DNA of 64,000 nucleotides, from contig JAXGGA010005228.1 of the NCBI GenBank assembly GCA_038373865.1, forward strand, positions 1-64,000, read 5' to 3'. This document shows positions 22,546 through 33,089 of this stretch, one piece after another (position 1 is the first letter of the stretch; each line of letters begins with the position of its first letter). The notes under the pieces were generated by a model, which saw nothing but the letters and a program-made list of their open reading frames with translations, was not told the DNA's origin and did not search any database. A program made the position numbers and the translations under genes. This DNA is from Uloborus plumipes. Taxonomy: Eukaryota > Arthropoda > Arachnida > Araneae > Uloboridae.

Positions 22546-23663
22546 ACAACTATAGTATCATCTGTAAAAAATTCTACATCAACAGAGTATTGCAAGAGCT
22601 GGATTCATCTTTTTATTACAACAAATGCAATTCAAATGCAGATATGATCCGAAAAAAGTTCACTGCTTTTAAAAAGCTTTGTAATTCTAAATTTTCGTAC
22701 AGTTTTCAAATTTCAAATCACCTTTCTTTACCTTTTATATTTATGACACCTAAATTTCACAAAGATCCTGTAAAATTCAGATTTATTTGTTCCACTACTA
22801 ATTGTTTTGGTAAATGTTACAATGTAAAATTGCAGGCTTTTCTTAAGCAAATTTATACTTTTTTAAAAAACAAATACAGGCACTCCAGCTATTTTTGGAG
22901 CATTGATAATAGTTACTAAGTTGTACAAAAATTAAAGCATAAACCAAAATCAGTGTATTCTTTTGATTTTGAAAATTTATTTTGTAACATACCAGTCGAA
23001 GACTTATATAATACATTGTTAAAGATTTTTGATACGTTTTACATTGGAATCGAACTTGGTATCGATCGTAACTTTTTTGAAAGCCTATGTCATTTCTGTA
23101 TTTTTAATAATTTTGTAACTTTTAACAATTTAATCTTCAAGCAAATTCATGGTATTGGCATGGGCACGAACTATTCCAGCTCTGCAGCAAATTTGTTTTT
23201 ATTCTATTATGAATTCAAATATATTATCAATAAGAACATTAAATTAAATATTTTTAGATACATCGACGACATTCTGGTTTTCAACAAAAATATGGAGGAA
23301 GAATTTCATATTGTCTATCCTCAGACACTCCAACTGAATAAAGCAAATGAAAATAATCAGTTTGCCAACTTTCTGGACATTTCCATCAAAATTTTTGAAC
23401 AGAACATCTTTCTCGATATTTACGATAAAAGAAACAGTTTTAATTTTTTTACACAAAGTATGCCACACTTTTACAGCAATTTGCATAAAAAAGTTTTCAT
23501 TAATATTATTTTAGGACAAATTTCGAGATTTCATAAAATATGCAACAACAAAAATGATTATGAAAAGCAGATTTTTAAATTTGCTGCTACATTATTTTAT
23601 TACAACAATTATCCGATAGATTTTATTTTACATTATGCTAATGTTTTCAAGAATTCCATGTGA
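22491..23663 (+). pseudogene. Penelope-like-type reverse transcriptase, one in-frame stop
   Basis: A single frame runs from 22491 to the TGA at 23661-23663, broken only by TAA at 22917-22919. It continues in the same frame on both sides (DNSY* then VVQKLKHKPKSV). It shows the RT fingers and palm: LPFIFMTPKFHKDPVKFRF, motif A YSFDFENLFCNIPV, motif B GIGMGTNYSSSAANLF, and the catalytic motif C FRYIDDILVF with the two aspartates. The later part has IFLDIYDKRNSFNFF and HFYSNLHKKVF. There is no ATG upstream of the fingers, and no endonuclease, integrase or RNase H follows. By motif style it belongs with Penelope-like RTs (subclade not assignable here); a related solo-RT lineage is an alternative. 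The single stop (one base from CAA or GAA) and intact catalytic residues suggest recent death. Confidence 0.82.
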
Positions 23664-23697
23664 CAGGCAGAGAGTATATAGTTTCTTCCCCAAGTAC

Positions 23698-24280
23698 TGC
23701 ATATTGGCAACAAACCGTGCTCCCAGCTTTTATGATAGGCTGCACCTAAACTCTACTGCTGAGCGGTGTTGACTGGAAGTGAGCAGACACGGAGTGTTAG
23801 AGTGGAACGAAAAAGGACTGCCTCTTGGACAATGGAATTGAATTATTTTGGGTATGTGCACGTTTTTTTGCTTTCCAGGTAAGGGCAGGGTGCATTGGAT
23901 TGTAATTTGTCAGCATTTTAAATTCAAATTCAGTACAAACATTATAAAATAAATTAGTGGCATAAATTTTATACTTTTAAAGTTCTTAATCTTTTAAAGA
24001 TTAAAAAGCAAAAGCTAATCAAGTTTATTAATCACTGCTGACTTATTTCAAACAAACACTCATGAAACCTGCAAAGCTAAATCTAAAAAATCTATATGCT
24101 GCTCCTGCCCTCTGAAGATTAAGCAGCGCATTACCCATGTTGATGTTTTACATGTTAGTTTTAAATTTCAAGTAGTTTTAAATGTTTTTCCTGATGTTTC
24201 TCATTGTTGTTCTATTTATTTCTGTTACTCCAATTTATGCACAGTTACTCTTCATGAGCTATTATTGTCTCTTTTTGATA
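23698..24280 (-). repeat. right arm of 583-bp inverted repeat
   Basis: Reverse complement of 21963-22545 at every position I compared. It starts 34 bp after the RT stop codon and ends CTCTTTTTGATA. Confidence 0.93.
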
Positions 24281-24352
24281 TTCATATTTGCAATTGATTT
24301 TAGCTGCAATAAATGCGCTAGTTAATTTGCAGACTTTAAACTGTTAATCTTG

Positions 24353-24354
<2 letters not shown>

Positions 24355-24430
<76 letters not shown>
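24355..24430. repeat. (TA)n microsatellite, right of the RT unit
   Basis: About 38 TA units. Left neighbour: tail of the RT unit. Right neighbour: a TA-target MITE. Confidence 0.95.
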
Positions 24431-24433
<3 letters not shown>

Positions 24434-24991
24434 TGAACTCTCACTTATACGCCGTCTCATTTATGCGTCTTTTTCACTTATACGACGATTTAAAATGGTC
24501 CCAGCACATTCCATAGCAAAATAATGAGGGTATCATTCGTTTATGTGTCGCTCTAAAGAAAAATATTTCACTTATGCGCCGAATTATCCCTAAAATGCAA
24601 AAAATGTAATTTATTTTCTTTAAAAAATAAGCATTTTTTTTTCACTTTCCTCTTAAATTTTTCGCCTTTATTGCTCACGGAGGGCATTTTCTCCTCATGA
24701 ACGAGAGTTCGGAGAGGGACAATTATCTATTATGCATCGTTTTATAGGGAACAGTTTGTAATTAGGTATGCTACAATTTTTGCTTTCTCTTCATCATTGC
24801 AGTTACATTACAGTAATTTCCTAACCGTGGTAATATGTCCATTTTCTATAGAAATATTCTTATTCATTCTCTCATTAGAAGCTATGGTGCGTTTTAGTCC
24901 TTTAAATATTCTTGTTCACTTATACGTCTCTCTCACTTATGAGCCTTTTTCTGCTGGTCCCTTGGACCGACGTATAAGTGAGAGTTCACTG
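24431..24991. mobile_element. Tigger/pogo-like MITE (561 bp)
   Basis: CAGTGAACTCTCACTTATACG at the left and CGTATAAGTGAGAGTTCACTG at the right are perfect inverted repeats of at least 21 bp. TA precedes it and TT follows (decayed TA). Further CACTTATACG and CACTTATGCG copies lie inside. CAGTnnA termini with a TA target resemble Tigger elements. No transposase frame. It landed in the (TA)n. Confidence 0.85.
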
Positions 24992-25610
24992 TTTTTGCAC
25001 TTTCTAAAACGTTGTCTATTTTTACTCAAGTCCAATCTGCTACAAGGCAAAACCTTATAGCATCCCCTTAACGCTAAACAGCCACCACTGTTGGGTATTG
25101 GAGGCGAGTGGTTTTCCTATTCGAACATAACTCTGTTTCCCGGAGCCTTGAAAGGGCTAACTGCAACATTACCGGAGGATTTTTCTCCTTCTCTGGTTTG
25201 GCTGTGCTGCTGAGTTCCTGCAGCCAATCAGGGACTTAGCGGTAGTTTTAGTTTACGTTTTGTGATTTATGGGACGCTGGCCTTTTGCGCTAAGGCTTGC
25301 TGTTTGAGCTTACCAGAGACTTCGAATACGTTTGCTGGGGGCTGGGTGTGGCTGCCCAGTCCCCCAGAATCCCTTCCTTTTTTTACCTGATATTGAAAAA
25401 TATTTGCTAAAGTTCCCTCAGACGAATTCTTTTACTCTTAACATGAAGAAGTAAAATTTGAACGAATATATAAATAGTCTAGAACGGTTCTCCTGCTGTA
25501 AAATCAGGAGGTCTTCAAAAAGGTCCTGTGTACGTGTGTACGTTCAGTCCTGTAAACGATGAGGCGCTTATATGGAGTCTTCAATGGAGGTGTCCACTTT
25601 GCCTAAGAGG
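24992..25610. other. no gene seen; unusually GC-rich for the window
   Basis: About 25070-25380 is clearly richer in G+C than its surroundings (CCCGGAGCCTTGAAAGGGC, GGGGGCTGGGTGTGGCTGCC). No frame longer than its chance expectation, no tRNA boxes, no inverted ends. It could be a SINE/LINE fragment or a host exon/UTR; I cannot decide. Confidence 0.35.
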
Positions 25611-25858
25611 AGTTTTCACTGGTGATAAATTCGGCTGGAACATGAACTATGTTTTACGAACTTTTAGTTAGAAACTACTACGTGAAATGAACTCTTTTGG
25701 AAAATCCGCAATACGTATGTAAGTGCTAATCTACAGTTTTCACTGGTGATAAATTCGGCTGGAATATGAACTCTGTTTTACGAACTTTTAGTTAGAAACT
25801 ACTACGTGAAATGAACTCTTTTGGAGAATCTGCAATACGTACGTAAGTGCTAATCTAT
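25611..25858 (+). repeat. 124-bp tandem duplication
   Basis: AGTTTTCACTGGTGATAAAT starts at 25611 and again at 25735. The two units differ at only a handful of positions (for example AACATGAACTATG against AATATGAACTCTG). No coding content. Confidence 0.92.
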
Positions 25859-26418
25859 GAGTACTCATTTATATTTTCATTATGGCCATATCTAATATTT
25901 AAATTTAAGTAGCTACTTTCATTTTTATTTGATGTTTAAATTGTTAAAATAAAATAAGTGAATTAATGTCAGAAGTGTGATTATTTGTCTATTGCATGCA
26001 ATATATTAATTTAGGAATTTAAACACAGTATGATTCACCTATATAATATAATTCAATTTGGTTTAAATAGTGAGATTCTGGTGAACCTTCAATCAATTCT
26101 TTTCACACAGCAATGTACTAACCACTAGTGAACCTTAACATCACCATAACATTAATTGGTACCTGTATACCACTCACGGTATCATAAATTGATACCGTTG
26201 AGGATCGCATATCACAATCATTAACTTAGAAAAAGCTGAGACAAAGATCCCAAGTCAAGGTGAGTCAACATCGGCGAATGAGAGACCCGCTTTGCGTAAG
26301 ACAAGTGACAGATACCAGATTTCCTCCAATGCTTTATTTTAAAATACGTCACGTGACTTTTGAGATCTTTGTTTCAAGACTTGAAGACTTCACTCTCTCT
26401 ATCTTTATTATTTCTCAG
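25859..26418. other. no gene seen
   Basis: AT-rich sequence. A CACGTG (26351-26356) is the only notable site. Confidence 0.45.
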
Positions 26419-26826
26419 TCAGCTTATTAAACCCGGCGTTGCCCGGGTGCTTATTAATACAACGTAGCTCTGAAAAAATTAATTGAAATTGGTGAACCTT
26501 AAATTGATAACTCATTGTTAATTGTAATCTTTGTTGGAAAATACTCATATTTAAATGTGTTAAATTTTATCAATGTTATCTCTATTACTCTATCTATTCA
26601 AAAGTGAAAGGAAATGGGCCATTTTGAGACAAAAAATATGACTTTTGAGCTTTTCGGATTTTATTTTATTTTCACAACCCCGCCTATGTGAATTCTAGTG
26701 CATCAAGGAACCTCTGTGCCAAGTTCGATGAAAATCCGACGAAAACTGTGGATTTGTATAATAGGGAACAAACTTACAAACAAACAAAAATATATACAAA
26801 TATGCATGCATCCATTTATATATATA
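26419..26826 (-). mobile_element. Helitron family A, near-complete
   Basis: Minus-strand copy: starts A|TCTATATATATAAATGG, contains TTCGTCGGATTTTCATCGAAC and TTGGCACAGAGGTTCC, and ends with the intact hairpin CACCCGGGCAACGCCGGGT and a decayed CTGA in place of CTAG. Non-coding. Confidence 0.83.
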
Positions 26827-27269
26827 GATGGTTTATTCCAGTGGGGAAAATCTTAATTGATGACGTGCTATTCAAAGTAGCTTTTTCTTTTTTCATCAAT
26901 ATTAAAACTAGTAGCTAAAAAGGGGAGAGAGAAAATAACAATTCGTCTTGAGATATCCTGTCGTTTAAACTTCGAAGAAAACGAGAAGTGATTTTTCCGA
27001 ATAGATTTTCCGTTCTACACCTATTCCTTATCCCTGAAGGAGAAACGCGGAAATTCCAATCTTTCTCGCTCTCTTTTCGCTGAAAAATACAAATTCCTTT
27101 TCTTTTAGATAACATGATTGATTTTTTTTTTTTTTTTTTTTTTTTTTGCCCCGTGTTCAACTTAGAAGCTAAAATATATCTTCTGTATCGTAAGTATTTC
27201 TGATATTTGTTTTCAAGACGAGAAAATATTCCTCGACATTATTAAGCCGTGAGGTTCATTTTGGAAATA
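26827..27269. other. no gene seen; 26-bp poly-T
   Basis: Contains a long poly-T run (27121-27147), possibly the A-tail of a minus-strand retroelement that I could not delimit. Nothing else. Confidence 0.4.
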
Positions 27270-27900
27270 GGGTAAGTGCTCCAGTAAGTCAGCCAGCCTC
27301 CAGTAGTCGGCCACTATGACATTAAACTTCTCATAAATAGTACATTTTTAATTCAAAATCAGATATGACGCATTCACACATTCATTTACCTATCCTCGAT
27401 CATCAACCAGTGGCAGTTAAGTTTTGGGTACTTTTTTTGAATGAGTAATGAGTCATTTCATTATGAATAGTGTGCCCGTCATCCAAGATTGCGATTCTGC
27501 TTATTTTTCAGCTAAGATGATTCTGTGGCCGACTACTGGAGCATTTACTAGTGTTGAAAACAGCTTGCATTTTAACATACCAGCGGGTGACCGAGCTCCG
27601 CTCGAAGAAAGCAGGTATCGAAGCTAACTCGAAGATTTAAATTTTCAATTGTGATTTATCAAAACAATACATGCCATAAGAAAATTTGTGAAACCATTGG
27701 TGAAAAGATAACCGGTTAAAGTGCACCATTGTAAACTATTCTAAACAAAGTTAGAGTTTGGAAAGTCATAGGAAATAAAATGTAATTGATAATAAAAAAA
27801 ACTATACAATTAAAGAAATGGTGCAAAGTGAGCAGTGTAAAGATTGAAGTGTGTTGAAGTTCAATAGTTTTGACAAATTTATTTAGAAAAACCAAACCTC

Positions 27901-27995
27901 GTGATTCCTCGTGGCCAAAAACCCCAGACCCCAAGTTTACCGGAGTTAATTAATTCTGGGACGATTTTCAACTTGGCAACCATTCCTCGTATTAC
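27901..27995 (+). repeat. direct repeat, partner at 29154-29250
   Basis: ATTCCTCGTGGCCAAAAACC, CAGACCCCAAGTTTACCGGAG, TTCTGGGACGATTTTC and ACTTGGCAACCATTCCTCG recur with few changes at 29156 onwards. Just downstream is a strong hairpin, ACCGAGC CC GCTCGGT (28016-28031), and a related one (ACCGAGCTCCGCTCG) stands at 27590. These look like 3' ends of a dispersed family. Confidence 0.7.
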
Positions 27996-28510
27996 CCCTA
28001 ACGTGTACCAGGGGACCGAGCCCGCTCGGTTAAAAAAAAAGAGGTTTGTAAACTCGTGTTTTTTTCTAAAGTGCGAAGTACTTATTTAGATAAACTTGAA
28101 AAGCATTTTTGAGCCTTTGGTTGCAATTACGCATTCAAAACAGCCGTAATTTATTTTAAAAAACACAACCATATTTAATCCATGCTCACCGTAAAATCAC
28201 ACCTAATTTCATTTCATTTGGCGCCGAAGGCGCGGGAGGATCTGATGCGAATGGATGCAGAGTCTCTGTTCTCCAGTACGCATTTGGTTCCAGTTGGTTT
28301 TGACTTTCACTTCACTTCACACTCCAGGTCCCCCCCCCCCCCCGTACATACCACAACTCGCTTTTTAACCGCGATGGGGCCCTGAAGAGCGCTCTGTTCA
28401 TTTTTAACCAGGCCCAAGGGCCGAGTAAACCCTTGGCCCAGCACACCCCAGAGGTTTCGTTTCACTTGGAGGATTTTGTAACCACGAACATTTTTAACGT
28501 CCCCCAGCAA

Positions 28511-28621
28511 CCATTAATGAAGACGGTGGATCTTTGATCGGCGGCTAAATGATCGACCCGAGACCCTCCGGTTACGAGTCCGACGACTAACCGATTGGAC
28601 AACCGCGGCCTCAGGCCCCTA
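28511..28621 (-). mobile_element. tRNA-like SINE head
   Basis: On the minus strand: GGCCGCGGTTGTCCAATCGG, then TTAGTCGTCGGACTCGTAACC, then CGGGTCGATC. The A-box-like GGTTGTCCAATCGG, the CTCGTAA loop and a B box lacking one T (GGTCGATC) follow tRNA order. As in the SINE at 13643 the loop implies CGT (Thr). The following ~300 bp (down to about 28200) may be its body. A ~25-bp inverted pair, CTATATAGACGAGCCGACGC and GCGTCGGCCTGTCTATATAG, brackets 28619-28866. Confidence 0.6.
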
Positions 28622-29153
28622 TATAGACGAGCCGACGCATCAAGATTACCACTTAGGATCCAGCGCGTGTGTGAGGATTGTCTTTTCCGGCCAGTTATCG
28701 CTTTTTGGTAACTTTTTACGTAAATTAACAAAGCTTGACAATGTCCCGAAACTTTGTTCTAGTAACCCTAATTCCTCAACAATGAAAAATGAAAGTAAAA
28801 GTTAATAACTTGGATCCAAAGTGGTGAAACTTAAGCTTGTTGCGTCGGCCTGTCTATATAGCGGCTCTACCGCTGCCCAAACCCTAACTTTATTTTGATC
28901 GATCTCTTTTAAATTTCAAAAACAATAACAATTCTAACATGTTGCCAAAAATTATTTGCCAAATACCATAAAAACATAAATTTACGCTGATGTGATTAAA
29001 TATGAAATCCATTGTTAAAACGTGATTGCTATGAAACAGTAACAATAAGAGTAATCATAAAGAAAATGGCGTAGTAGGAAATCTTCTCAAACTTTTAATG
29101 AATCCTATCTAACTCCGAACTGTTCGACCGTAGCGCTTCAAAACCGGCGCCAA

Positions 29154-29250
29154 TCGATTCCTCGTGGCGAAAAACCCCAGACCCCCAAGTTTACCGGAGT
29201 TTATTAATTCTGGGGCGATTTTCGACTTGGCAAACATCTGTCGTATTATA
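29154..29250 (+). repeat. direct repeat, partner at 27901-27995
   Basis: Second copy of the unit described at 27901. Followed by a poly-T run (29258-29275). Confidence 0.7.
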
Positions 29251-29574
29251 GTATAGGATTTTTTTTTTTTTTTTTCAATTTCTGAAAAAAGTAGGTGATT
29301 CACTATCAGAAATTTTCATTCTAAAGTTTTACCTAGTTTTTGTTGCTGTATTGATAGCTGAAAGTTCTAGGTTAGCCAAGATCCACAAAAGATCTCTTAA
29401 ATGGCCGACTACTGGAGCACTTACCCTATGATAAAACAATTTAGATAAAAAAAAATCCATCCCCTAAAGAATCTTTTATAAGGGTTAAACGAAGGGAGGC
29501 AGGGAAAGGTGATGTGTGTATCGTTTTGAATTTTAACATTCAGTAAGTTGCAATAAACCGCCAGCTCGTTTATT

Positions 29575-29692
29575 CCATCCATGGACTGCTGTTTCGTGCT
29601 TATTATGCACTCATCAGCATGGTATAGGAATTAATCGAGCTGGAGGCAGAAATCCTCTTAGAGAGCAAAGAGAGCCAACAAAAACTAATAAC
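29575..29692. repeat. dispersed repeat, partner at 53120-53225
   Basis: TTTCGTGCTTATTATGCACTC, ATCAGCATGG, GCTGGAGGCAGAAATCCTC and AGAGCAAAGAGA have counterparts in the same order at 53126-53212. Class unknown. Confidence 0.65.
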
Positions 29693-29698
29693 AAACTA

Positions 29699-30313
29699 AA
29701 ACAGCTAAATTTTACGGCAACAAACTAACGTTTCTAACCTTACGATAAGAAATTGTAAAATTGCGAACTTTCCAGTTTATTGCAGTGGGCATTTTAGTTT
29801 TAAACTGGAACCTCTGCTGCCAGTAATATACTGTTGTTTTTACAGAAAATACAGCTAAATTTTACGGCAACAAACTAACATTTCTAACCTTACGATAAGA
29901 AATTGTAAAATTGCGAATTTTCCAGTTTACTGCAGTGGGCATTTTAGTTTTAAACTGGAACCTCTGCTGCCAGTAATATACTGTTGTTTTTACAGAAAAT
30001 ACAGCTAAATTTTACGGCAACAAACTAACATTTCTAACCTTACGATAAGAAATTGTAAAATTGCAAATTTTCCAGTTTACTGCAGTGGGCATTTTAGTTT
30101 TAAACTGGAACCTCTGCTGCCAGTAATATACTGTTGTTTTTTACTGTATAATACAGCTAAACTTTACGACAATAAACTGCAAAATTTCTAACTTTACAAT
30201 AAGAAACTAAAATTGCTAGTTTTACTGTTTATTACTGTGCATTTTCCAGTTTTAAATTGGAACCTCAGCAGTCAGTATTATACTGTAAAAACAACAGTTC
30301 ATTTTTTGCAGTG
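29699..30313. mobile_element. ACTGT-rich MITE copy 3 with an exact 150-bp tandem array
   Basis: ACAGCTAAATTTTACGGCAA begins at 29701, 29851 and 30001: two steps of exactly 150 bp with very few differences. A fourth, diverged unit follows. The block ends GTTCATTTTTTGCAGTG (30313), the family terminus. The opposite CACTG end is missing. Confidence 0.85.
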
Positions 30314-30752
30314 ATTTCATAAATATTCAGTACTGAGGTAAATAGTCTAAAAGATATGTTGGTGCAAAATATCGTTGTGAGAGCCAACGGAAGTTTGCGT
30401 GCATCAGTAATTGGTAAAACCATTTTCCAGTTTCATTCTAAAATTGGTCAAGTAATATGTTTTTCAATGAATTACTTTAAACTTATTGACTACTTAGAAA
30501 CGTAATGGGCTACGTAGCTCATTGTAACTTTTTACTACCTTATGCCAACTAAATAACACAATGTCCAGCAATTACAAGTGGTATTTTTTTCTGTAAATGC
30601 TCCTTTTGTATTGGTTTCCGAAACAAACATTTGAAAACTGATGCAAAGGGAAAATCGATATTTAATAAAATGAGCAAACTCTTTTAAACGAAAAATATTC
30701 CTAATTGTACTATTTGGTCATCAATTACTGATAATGCTCCATCAATCACGGA
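30314..30752. other. no gene seen
   Basis: AT-rich spacer between two ACTGT-family elements. No feature found. Confidence 0.45.
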
Positions 30753-31121
30753 ATGTTGTTTTTACACTATAATACAGTTAATTTTATAGTAATAAAAAGT
30801 AAGAATTGCTAATGTAACATTAGTAAACTGCAAAATTGCTACTTTTCCAGTACTAAACTGTAGAATTTCTAATTATTTTACAATAGCAAACTGTAAAATA
30901 GCTAATTTAACAGTTTATTACAGTGCATTTTACAGCTTTAAAATGAAATCTCTGCTGCCAGTAATATACTGTTGTTTTTACAGTTTAATAAAGCTAAATT
31001 TTACGGTAATGAACTGTAAAATTTATAATTTTGCAGTTTATTACTGTGCATTTTACAGTTTTAAATTGGAACTTCGGCTGCCAGTATTATATTGTAAAAA
31101 CAACAGTTCAGTGTTGCAGTG
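30753..31121. mobile_element. ACTGT-rich MITE, copy 4
   Basis: Starts in TGTTGTTTTTACACTATAATAC and ends AACAACAGTTCAGTGTTGCAGTG (31121) next to TTA. The interior alternates CTGTAAAATTGC-type blocks. Frames here are only the repeat read through. Confidence 0.72.
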
Positions 31122-31747
31122 TTACAAAGTCGACCCGTTGTGAAAGTGTGTATGGGGGGGGGGGTCACAAAATGCTAACTACAGCCGGAGGTAAAATGTA
31201 TGAGAGATTAATCCTCACACCGATATAAATCGAGTTTGTACTTTAAAAAAAATTATAAAAAAAATGAAATACCATGATTTTCGAATTTGAAACTCAAATG
31301 TTTAAACCAACTTATCATTTCGATTCAATGACTTATCATTTTCGCAGAGTGATTATTCAGTTATAATCCATCGCTCTTTGGTAATCCCATTAGAGGAAAA
31401 AATAATTAGTAAAAAGAATAAGATAGGGAGTCAGTGCCATGAGTTTTCATAATATGGAAGCATGTATAATCTTCAAGATATTTCAATTATTGCTGTTGGG
31501 AACGAATAACAGAAAGTTATTAAAAAAAGTATTTTCTTATAAATAACTTAACTGTTTATGATCATTTCAGCGGTTTAGCATTTTATTAACTTTTCACTTT
31601 AGGTAGCAATATAAAAATATTTGTCAGTTTAGTTATTTTTTGTGCGGCAACAGTTTCAAGTTCTGTACAGTCGTAATCGTGTACAGTTAAATACATTCCT
31701 TTTAATTTTACATTAGAGAGTACATGTTCTACATTAACCTTCCTCAA
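31122..31747. other. no gene seen
   Basis: Unclassified; poly-G at 31154-31164. Nothing coding. Confidence 0.45.
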
Positions 31748-32575
31748 AGTAAGTAATATACTGTAAAATATAAACCGTTGTTTTTATAGTATAATACTGG
31801 CAGCAAAGGTTCCAGTTTAAAACTGTAAAATGCACAGTATAATGAAGTGCTAAACTAGAAATTTTAGTTATATTACTGTAAAGCAGCAATTTTAGTTTAT
31901 TACCACAAATTTAATACAGGCAGCAGAGGTTCCAGTTTAAAATTGTAAAATGCAGAATAATGAATTGTAAAATTAGCAATTTTACAGTTTATTACTGTAG
32001 AACAACAATTTTACAGTTTATTACTGTAAAATTAGCAATTTTTAGTTAGTTATTACAAAGTGGGGGAGTTTCCGAAATTTCAAAAGTATTTTTTTCTGAA
32101 AAAACATGCTGCAAAACATAGAAATTGACCATTTTTTTTATTTTTTGACACAGTTATATATTTTTTATGAATTGTTTTAATCGGTGCGCAGATGCTATTC
32201 CGAAAAAAAACATCTGCGCATGACGTCAGTGGTGCACGTAAGCGCGAAATCTAATTGGTTGTAATGAGATGACGAAGGTCGTGACGTCACATATTCCTGC
32301 GATTGGACAACTCAAGTCAAGCAAAATGGTTATTATTGAAAAGTTATTATTGTTAGGTGCACCACTGACGTCACAAAAATCACGCCCCGTTTTTAAGGTA
32401 GGGTATTGAAAAAAAAAATAATAGAAAATAAACTGTAGGGAAAATTAAAGTATTTTCCGGGCCCATGTTATTTTTTTATATCATGCTATCAATTTCAGTA
32501 ACAAAAAGTAGTACTTTTGACTGAAGGAAACTCCCCCATTACCTATAGTGTACTGTAAAAGCAACTCGACAAGAT
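31748..32575. mobile_element. ACTGT-rich MITE, copy 5, split by a MITE
   Basis: Family blocks run from AATATACTGTAAAATATAAAC to GTTAGTTATTACAAAG, then resume at TAGTGTACTGTAAAAGCAAC after the insert at 32062-32537. Terminal CACTG boxes are not preserved. Confidence 0.7.
32062..32537. mobile_element. MITE with GGGGGAGTTTCC ends and internal CRE palindromes
   Basis: GGGGGAGTTTCC and GGAAACTCCCCC are perfect terminal inverted repeats. An inner inverted pair, TGACGTCAGTGGTGCAC (32221) and GTGCACCACTGACGTCA (32356), each includes TGACGTCA, the consensus cAMP-response element. GTGACGTCAC lies between them. No ORF and no clear duplication. Confidence 0.82.
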
Positions 32576-33089
32576 TTGACCAGATTTTTCATAAATTATT
32601 CATAAATGGCAGGAAAATTTACCGTTCGAAAAATGCTCTTTTGAGAATTATTATTCCTGCTAAATTACCATGCTAAAATAAACATTTTCTTGTCTCGTTT
32701 TAATGCAACAATACAACTTTTTTTTTTTAAATCTTAATGAGTTTAGATTTCATGTTACTAGAAATTTGGACCAAAATTAACATGTGAAAAAAGGTAACAA
32801 ATAGCTGCAAAACCCATATCAGGATCTAACTTAAGATTTTGCGCTTCTAGCGCAATGCTCCATTCGCGTGGCTGCATCTTAGATTTCGAATGCTATTCAC
32901 TGAAGTAATGTGCAATAAAAAAAAACGGAAAACAAATTTCAGAGTGTGAGTCTATTTTTCATCAATACCCGGGACGATAAGCTTTGAAACAAGGGCGCAA
33001 ATCGCGGCTTTTGATAAAGAAATAAGGAAATTCTCACGCTTGGTAACAGAAAAACAGGTTAGAAAAATAATATATAAGTTAACTATTTA
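32576..33089. other. no gene seen
   Basis: AT-rich spacer. No feature found. Confidence 0.45.

Larger units (their letters stand above)
21963..24354 (+). mobile_element. RT-bearing unit enclosed by identical 583-bp inverted repeats
   Basis: A left arm (21963-22545) and right arm (23698-24280) of equal length enclose a reverse transcriptase frame. Past the right arm there is a ~74-bp unpaired tail (24281-24354) before the (TA)n. Penelope-like retroelements often carry inverted terminal copies plus a short one-sided extension, and the RT is of that general type. I found no GIY-YIG endonuclease and no hammerhead core (CTGATGA...GAAA; only CTGATGT occurs). The unit is probably 5'-truncated or a minimal form. 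Confidence 0.8.
27270..29426. mobile_element. TA-flanked inverted-terminus element or MITE plus solo end
   Basis: TA|GGGTAAGTGCTCCAGTA at the left pairs with TACTGGAGCACTTACCC|TA at the right (29410-29426). An extra inverted copy, GGCCGACTACTGGAGCA (27527-27543), and a direct one, CCTCCAGTAGTCGGCC (27297), lie inside. Either a 2.2-kb element with internal motif copies, or a ~280-bp MITE (27270-27549) plus a second, separated end. The interior holds a direct repeat pair and a tRNA-like SINE. No transposase seen. Confidence 0.6.

Noticed and set aside
21963..24354. Hammerhead ribozyme in the repeat arms, as in some Penelope-like elements
   Set aside because: The CTGATGA and GAAA cores are not found in the right order; only CTGATGT occurs.
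30943..31228. Frames with HFTVLNWN-type peptides (also at 10268, 3656, 46832)
   Set aside because: They are translations of the ACTGT repeat, found in several orientations and frames.
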